NCBI GenBank assembly: GCA_027422505.1
Contig: JAPQWV010000413.1
Location: forward strand, 372,001 to 436,000
Length of the DNA: 64,000 nucleotides
Reading direction: 5' to 3'
Source of the DNA: Craterostigma plantagineum
Lineage: Eukaryota > Streptophyta > Magnoliopsida > Lamiales > Linderniaceae
In this document: one piece after another, positions 58,845-64,000 of the stretch
Layout: each line of letters opens with the position of its first letter
How positions within the stretch are numbered: the first letter of the stretch is position 1
Notes under the pieces: generated by a model
Told to the model about the DNA's origin: nothing
The model's input: only the letters and a program-made list of their open reading frames with translations
The model's database searches: none
Translations under genes and position numbers: made by a program

Positions 58845-59485
58845 GATCTCACGACCACCTTTAAAATGACAATTCAACAATTCTCACTACCACCCATGAA
58901 AGAAAATTAAACGTATATATAAGAAAAGAAATCTATCCGTGGAATGACATAAATAAAAATACGATTCAGTTAATGAAAATCCCATGCAGTAAATCAATAA
59001 GCGGAACATTCATTGTAAGGAGTTTTAACATCTTCAATTTCTCAATATATAGGGGACATTAGCTTGGTTCATATTACTTGTTATATAAGTGCTTTACGCT
59101 TTTGTAGATGAGCAAGACATGACTTGTCGATTGTCCTAAAAGCAATTGCCGAGTTCATTTTTATTACACATGCACGGTTAATGAATTATTACATGATATT
59201 GTACATTTTAGCAATATGGGTCCAAATGATATAAATGATTGTAAGGTGTCGTTCTTACTATATGAAAATATTGCAACTTGAAGTCATGGCTCCAGAACAA
59301 AACATATGACTATATAGAGAAATTAAATAAAATTATTGTAGCCGCTATTAAAATACAAGAAGGTCATGATTAAAAGGGCCAAAACAAGGAAAGAACCCCA
59401 CGATTTTCATAATGAATTAAGTCCCCACAAATCATGTACATATCCCTAATTACACGGTTCTCGGTTATATACTCTTCCATACTCA
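58845..59485. other. Unassigned AT-rich flank
   Basis: This should continue the sequence left of the Tat-type insertion (that is, upstream of gag of the Sirevirus-like element). No LTR matching 41006-41296 and no initiator-Met primer word were seen, so the older element's 5' end is either deleted or too diverged. No coding region was found. Confidence 0.5.
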
Positions 59486-59488
59486 TAA

Positions 59489-59992
59489 GAGCATCTCCAA
59501 CGGATACTTTATTTTTGTGTAAAACACAAAGATAAAGTATGTCTTTACTCCAATGGGACTCTATATCTAACACTAATATTGTGTTGATTAGCAGAGATAC
59601 TCTAGATGTAGAGTACACAGAATATCCAACACGTTGTGTTGTGCTTTCTATTTATTTTATTTATTTAATAAAAATATTTCATTATATTTAAATAATATGA
59701 TATTCTTATAATAATAAAAGTAAAAATAATGTTAATTTCCTTTTTATTTATATTTTTGTTTTAATTTAATAAAATTATAAGTAAATAATATGCTAGTTTA
59801 TAAATTATAATCTTATTGACTTTTAATTATTATAATATAAGAAATTTGATTTTTAGAGTAGAAAATAGAGTTAATGGATTGGAGTGAAATTAGTGTAGAA
59901 AATAGAGTTTATGGGTTGGAGTAAAAGCACTGTAGCAACTACAATATTGTGCAGACTTAACTATATTTTTGCGCTGCGGGTTGGAGATGCTC
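59489..59992. mobile_element. PIF/Harbinger-like MITE, TSD TAA
   Basis: The ends pair as GAGCATCTCCAAC and GAGCATCTCCAAC read inward from each side, a terminal motif common in plant MITEs. TAA flanks both sides (59486-59488 and 59993-59995). Subterminal text also pairs loosely (ctccaatgggactcta against tagagttaatggattggag). The 504-bp body is AT-rich and non-coding. Confidence 0.75.
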
Positions 59993-60315
59993 TAAGTCAT
60001 AATTGTTCGACGGACGTAAAACATTGAAAGGTAAGAATAACAACATTTAAAGTAAATAAAAAGTAAACATCTAGAGTCATTTGTCGAATAGAAGATGTTC
60101 TTCTGGTTTTATTTGGAGGAGACTTTTTAAATTTATTTTCCCATATTTTTTCTCCCCACATATAATTTATTTAATTACTAAGTTGATAGTTTGATAGTTT
60201 TGATTGTTCTCACTTAGTTTCTAACATTGACTTTTAATTTGTATGTGAAATTATGTAGAAACATTGATCACTTTTTGCGATTATATTTTATTTCCTACAT
60301 GTCCCTTATATCTGA

Positions 60316-60352
60316 ATCTCTCTCTCTCTATCTCTCTCTCTCTCTCTCTCTT
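60316..60352. repeat. (TC)n microsatellite
   Basis: A TC run with one A interruption lies just left of the Mutator-like element. Nothing else is recognisable in 59996-60356. Confidence 0.93.
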
Positions 60353-60365
60353 TTATTTTTATTTT

Positions 60366-61560
60366 GGGTAAATAGCGCATAATATACCTGTGGTTTCGTA
60401 AAAAAGCACCAAAACCCATGTGCTTCTAAAATAGCAAGTTTTCTCCTCGTGGTTTTATAAACGTTGCACGATATCCCCGGGCAGCATATACTGCCCGAGG
60501 TTGATATACACGCGCCGTTAATGCGACTATCATAAGCTAATGACCCTTATTTTTTGCTAAATGACGAAAATAGCCTCAGTAGTCATCTTCCCCACGAGCC
60601 CTTTGACCAATGGTGCACAATTTTCAGCTTGGTTTTTCTTCGGCCATCTCATCCGCCACACTAGCAGCATCTCTGAATCAAGCAAAATCAAGAAAATTCA
60701 CCCCTTTCTTCCTCCAGCTCGTTTTTCTTCTGCTACAAGAAGAATTTCTTGAACCGGAGGAGCTCATTAATGATTCCTCCTCTCTACAAAATCTCGATGG
60801 CAGCAGCTAATTTATTGCATCGCCTTCTCCACACGATTATTTTCTATTAAAGATCAGTTCTTTTTTTCCTTTCTTTTGTTTCTTTGTGTGTGCTCTACTG
60901 TGTTGTGTGTTTGGTGCGTCTTCTCTTTTCTTTTGTTGGGTTATTGTGCGTTCGCCTTAGTTACTGTTTTCTCCATTTTCCCTTCGAGCGATTGGGCAAA
61001 AATTCCTATACTTTTTTTTTCCTTTCGAAGACCCATCCGAGCGTATTTGATTCTTGGGTAGAAGAAATCGAAGGAATGCTGAAAAAGGTGGACTGTTCTT
61101 CGACTTTACGCCATCGTCGATTGATAATCTTCCTCCTCTGAGCTGGGATTTTTCTTTTCGAAGGTTAAAAGCTAGCTCGTTAAAGAGTTCGTTTCAAATT
61201 GCGCCGAGAAAAATGCTCCTGCCGGAGAATTTAAAGCCGTCCGGCGAAGAAGCAAGGCTTTTGTTTTGGGAGGACCCTGAGGCATAGATTCCTAAAATTT
61301 TAATTACAAAAGTTTACGTTGAGCTTTTACAGTCATGGAGGAAGACAACTCGACGAGGAAGATATGGAGGAAAGATAATGTAGAAAAGAAAGGATATAAT
61401 GGTAATTCTGCTTTTGGTCTGACCGTAAGACCGATTTTGACTGGAAGGGGAAGCGTGTGCAAAATTAAATAAACCATAATGGTATTTTTGGCTATTCTAG
61501 AATTGCAGGGGGTTTTGTGCTTATTGTGTAAACCACGAGTACGTTATAAGCTATTTACCC
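60366..61560. mobile_element. Mutator-like (MULE) non-autonomous element
   Basis: Long imperfect inverted repeats of about 70 bp begin GGGTAAATAGC on both sides and share later words (gtggttt, aagcac-aaaaccc, aaatagc). A perfect 9-bp duplication ttttatttt flanks the element (60357-60365 and 61561-61569), the length typical of Mutator-like transposition, though the TSD is low-complexity. No transposase is present. The interior (60580-61290) has a different texture from its flanks, with plus-strand frames such as PPLSWDFSFRRLKASSLKSS and PRKMLLPENLKPSGEEA. These could be captured host sequence, but I recognise no family. Confidence 0.8.
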
Positions 61561-61569
61561 TTTTATTTT

Positions 61570-63060
61570 TTATCTTAATGTTGAATTGCAATTTGATCGT
61601 AAGGACTCTATTCATGACGTTGAACTCTTTGTTAATATACGGATTCTCCGCCCTAGATTTCATTTAATTAGCTCTCTTTGGGGTTTACCTTGTTTTGCCT
61701 CCCACTTAATTTCCAAGACTGCCTTGACGTTTTATTTAAAATATTTATTGTATAATGTCCCAATTCGGATATTCCAAGGAATGTCTTGTTGCACATCTTT
61801 TCCAAAGTTCCCAAGAAAATACAGAAGGATAAATAACTAGTTGTCAATTTATGCAATTAAATGGATCTTTGGAATAGTTGGAGAAGCCATAAATGTTAAA
61901 TGTTGGAGGTATAGTGTATGTAATATTTGAGTCTGACTTATTAATAATAAAAAATATGTTTTTTAAATGTAATACAAACCTCACTAAATGTAATAAAAAC
62001 CTCACGAAATGTAATAAAAACCTGATTGTCCCGATGTTCCTAAGCAGCCAATGCAAGCTTGCAAAGTTCACTTTGGCTGCTATTGGCTTATAATGCATAA
62101 AAATTTTATGTTGTCACGCCAATGTTAAATATAGTGAATTTTAATATCATTGAATTGATAGGCAAATCTATAAGATAAAGCCAAAAAGATGGGGTTGATT
62201 TGCTTTGATTTCTATAAAACAAGATGTATATTCAACTACAGATGTAACCGACTCGAGTGATAAATAATTAGGTTCAAATTCATCTCCTTAGATATTAACT
62301 TGACTTATTGAAGTTAGGTATGAGTCTTGGGTCTTATTTATTTAACTATTATTGGTCAACGGATGAAAGGACCAGGTTGAGTTACAATATGCTGCCATTT
62401 CATAATTTCTAATTTAATTACTCGATTTTTTTTTGTTTACCTACACTTAAATACCCAAAAGAATAAAAAAATTATCTGTGCCCGTAAGACAAATTAAATA
62501 TATAAGTACCTAGTAGAATAAAGTTTTTACAATAGCTACCCGCTTGGTTGTTGGTACCATTTACCACCACTTTACGTTTTTTATGTGTATATTTTGTATC
62601 ATATTACGTGTTTATGAGGTACGTATTCCCAAATATGTTGTGTGATATCTCTGTCAGCATAACATAATTTTTTTCAATGTCATATGTACCAAAATATGTT
62701 TCATATGGTACCTAAATTTTTAGTATGATGTGTAAAAATTTTATTCAAGTGCTTGTTGCTTTTTTGGTTGGGGTTAATGATTTTAAACGTGTGTTTAAGA
62801 CGTGATAGTGTATTTGGTTCGTAGGTTATATAAACCATGGGTTTTTTTATAAAATCACTCTATAGCCATATAGACGAGTTTAAAAAATGATGCCAATTAA
62901 TTTATTTTATATAGATTCATACTTAATAACCTAGCAATAAGCTACGTAGTTACAAATAAAAATACTAACGGTGAACCGAATTGATTTTTACCGTATCTAA
63001 GTACATATTTTTTTTTTTCAAAAAGAAACTTGTCTTTTTTTCATATTTTAATATTTTTTT
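61570..63060. other. AT-rich intergenic stretch
   Basis: No gene or transposon end was recognised. The one structured item is a 20-bp tandem repeat, aaatgtaataaaaacctcac, in about three copies at 61965-62023. Confidence 0.6.
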
Positions 63061-63232
63061 GAATTATTACGTAATTAAAGATCTACAGTTGCCATTTAGG
63101 AAATTGGCACGTTGCTTCACAAGCTTCACACACACGTCATGAATCTGACCGCGCCGGGAATCGCCGGCCCGTTGCCACGTCATCAGCCACCGTGAACTCT
63201 CTCGTCTGAATCTAATCCTATAACTATAAGCC

Positions 63233-63233
63233 A

Positions 63234-63267
<34 letters not shown>
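63233..63267. repeat. (TC)n microsatellite upstream of the ORP1-type gene
   Basis: A TC run with one TT interruption lies about 15 bp upstream of a TATA-like motif. Pyrimidine patches of this kind are frequent in plant core promoters. Confidence 0.93.
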
Positions 63268-63280
63268 ACGCAGAGAACTT

Positions 63281-63288
63281 TTATATAT
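63281..63288 (+). promoter_or_regulatory. TATA-like element of the ORP1-type gene
   Basis: ttatatat lies about 200 bp upstream of the predicted start codon, directly after the pyrimidine patch. It would place transcription start near 63310-63320 and give a 5' leader of about 170 bases. This is inferred from position and sequence only. Confidence 0.4.
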
Positions 63289-63482
63289 CCCACGCAAATT
63301 CACATTTGAAAACAACTTTACACTCTGTCACGTCATTAATACATTCACATACTCTAAAAAGAATCAATATAACAAGAAGGAAGAAGAAGAAAGAATTGAC
63401 CGGTGTACAGTTGTGGGGATGATCTGATTGTTTAGATCCATGTATGTGTAAATGCCTGTGTAGGTGTATATGAATTAGGCTA

Positions 63483-63943
63483 ATGCGTCCTTTCTGCTGC
63501 GTATCACAGATGTCGACGAAGAACGGTGCCGCCGAGCCATTGACGGGAGGCCAAAATCCCCAAATGTCTAGGGTTCCGTCGACGCAGTCCGATCACCACG
63601 CGAACAGCGGAGGTGCTCCAATCAATGCCGGTTCGGGGAATCACAATCACAGCCATGCTCAGAGCCAATTGAAGATTAATAACATAGTGGGGAACGGAGT
63701 CTGCGGGATTCTGTACAAATGGGTGAATTACGGCAGATGATGGAGGCCGAGATGGTTCGTCTTGCAGGATGGGGTTTTGAGCTATTACAAGATCCACGGG
63801 CCTGATCGGATTATTTTGAATCATGCGACTGAGAAGGGCTCGCAAGTGATCGGGGAGGAATCGGTGAAGAGAATGTCGCGGAAGCGTAGCCATCATAATC
63901 ATCATGGCGACCAGAGGAATCCTGTTGGCGAAGTTCATTTAAA
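63483..63943 (+). CDS. OSBP-related protein (ORP1 type), first exon with in-frame stop
   Basis: Oxysterol-binding-protein-related proteins bind sterols and phosphoinositides at membrane contacts. The start at 63483 ([15 protein letters not shown]) fits the M-PFCC opening of plant ORP1-type proteins; an internal ATG at 63510 is an alternative. A Gly/His/Asn-rich linker leads to a PH domain: [16 protein letters not shown], then [20 protein letters not shown], and [14 protein letters not shown] at 63738-63740 interrupts the PH domain at the position between GR and WRPRW, where the family normally has Gly. A donor-like GT follows HLK at 63943-63944. Otherwise the exon is undamaged, so it is either a very recent pseudogene, a null allele, or a sequence error. 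Later exons are outside the window. Confidence 0.75.
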
Positions 63944-64000
63944 GGTTCGAGCTTTATTGGAATAATTTACTTATTTTTGTTTGTGACTAAAGTGTGGGTG

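Overview
This is a plant nuclear genome segment, most likely from a eudicot and possibly an asterid (the asterid guess is weak). Evidence: plant-only retroelement lineages (Athila/Tat-type Ty3, Sirevirus-like Ty1, L1-type LINE with a C-terminal RNase H domain), plant DNA transposons (hAT, PIF/Harbinger-like, Mutator-like, CACTA), GT..AG introns, and fragments of plant gene families (WEB, ClpD/ERD1, DExH helicase, MLO, SABATH, ORP1). It is a repeat-dominated, nested region. I see no complete intact gene. The only good candidate for a functional host gene is the 5' end of an OSBP-related protein at the right edge, and its first exon carries an in-frame stop.

Layout, left to right. 1-4502: minus-strand Athila/Tat-type Ty3 element running off the left edge (PR/RT start, gag, tRNA-Asp primer site, 5' LTR), inserted in a repeat array. 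4503-6360: AT-rich tandem/inverted array. 6561-12790: decayed fragments of several unrelated plant genes, all on the minus strand (WEB family, DExH RNA helicase, ClpD, a U11/U12-65K-like RRM), split by a 1.18 kb hAT element with an 8-bp target duplication. 13880-19351: complete but frameshifted Ty1/Copia element (249-bp LTRs, TSD cgaat). 19352-21208: a second array sharing a core motif with the first. About 21209-27399: L1-type LINE with poly(A) tail. 27485-30915: minus-strand MLO pseudogene, split by a very young 2.28 kb non-autonomous LTR element (TSD cggac). 31560-31700: class-3 lipase fragment. 31827-34260: a TAA-flanked MITE, TA repeats, a GC-rich hAT MITE and a poly(A) retroposon. 34880-39290: 5'-truncated minus-strand Copia element with a CACTA transposon in its 3' LTR. 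39340-40408: SABATH methyltransferase pseudogene. 41006-51600: minus-strand Sirevirus-like Copia element with a long extra ORF between pol and the 3' LTR. 51687-58839: non-autonomous Tat-type Ty3 element with 1.14-1.16 kb LTRs. 59489-59992: second TAA-flanked MITE. 60366-61560: Mutator-like element with a 9-bp TSD. 63483-63943: first exon of an ORP1-type oxysterol-binding-protein gene.

These sequences do not form a pathway. They record successive insertions into decaying gene copies. The most informative points are the exact target duplications that order the insertions, the same-strand mosaic of gene fragments lying between two arrays of one repeat family, the nearly identical LTRs of a pol-less element that disrupts the MLO relic, and the extra ORF of the Sirevirus-like element. 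Family assignments rest on motif recognition by eye. No database search or alignment program was run.
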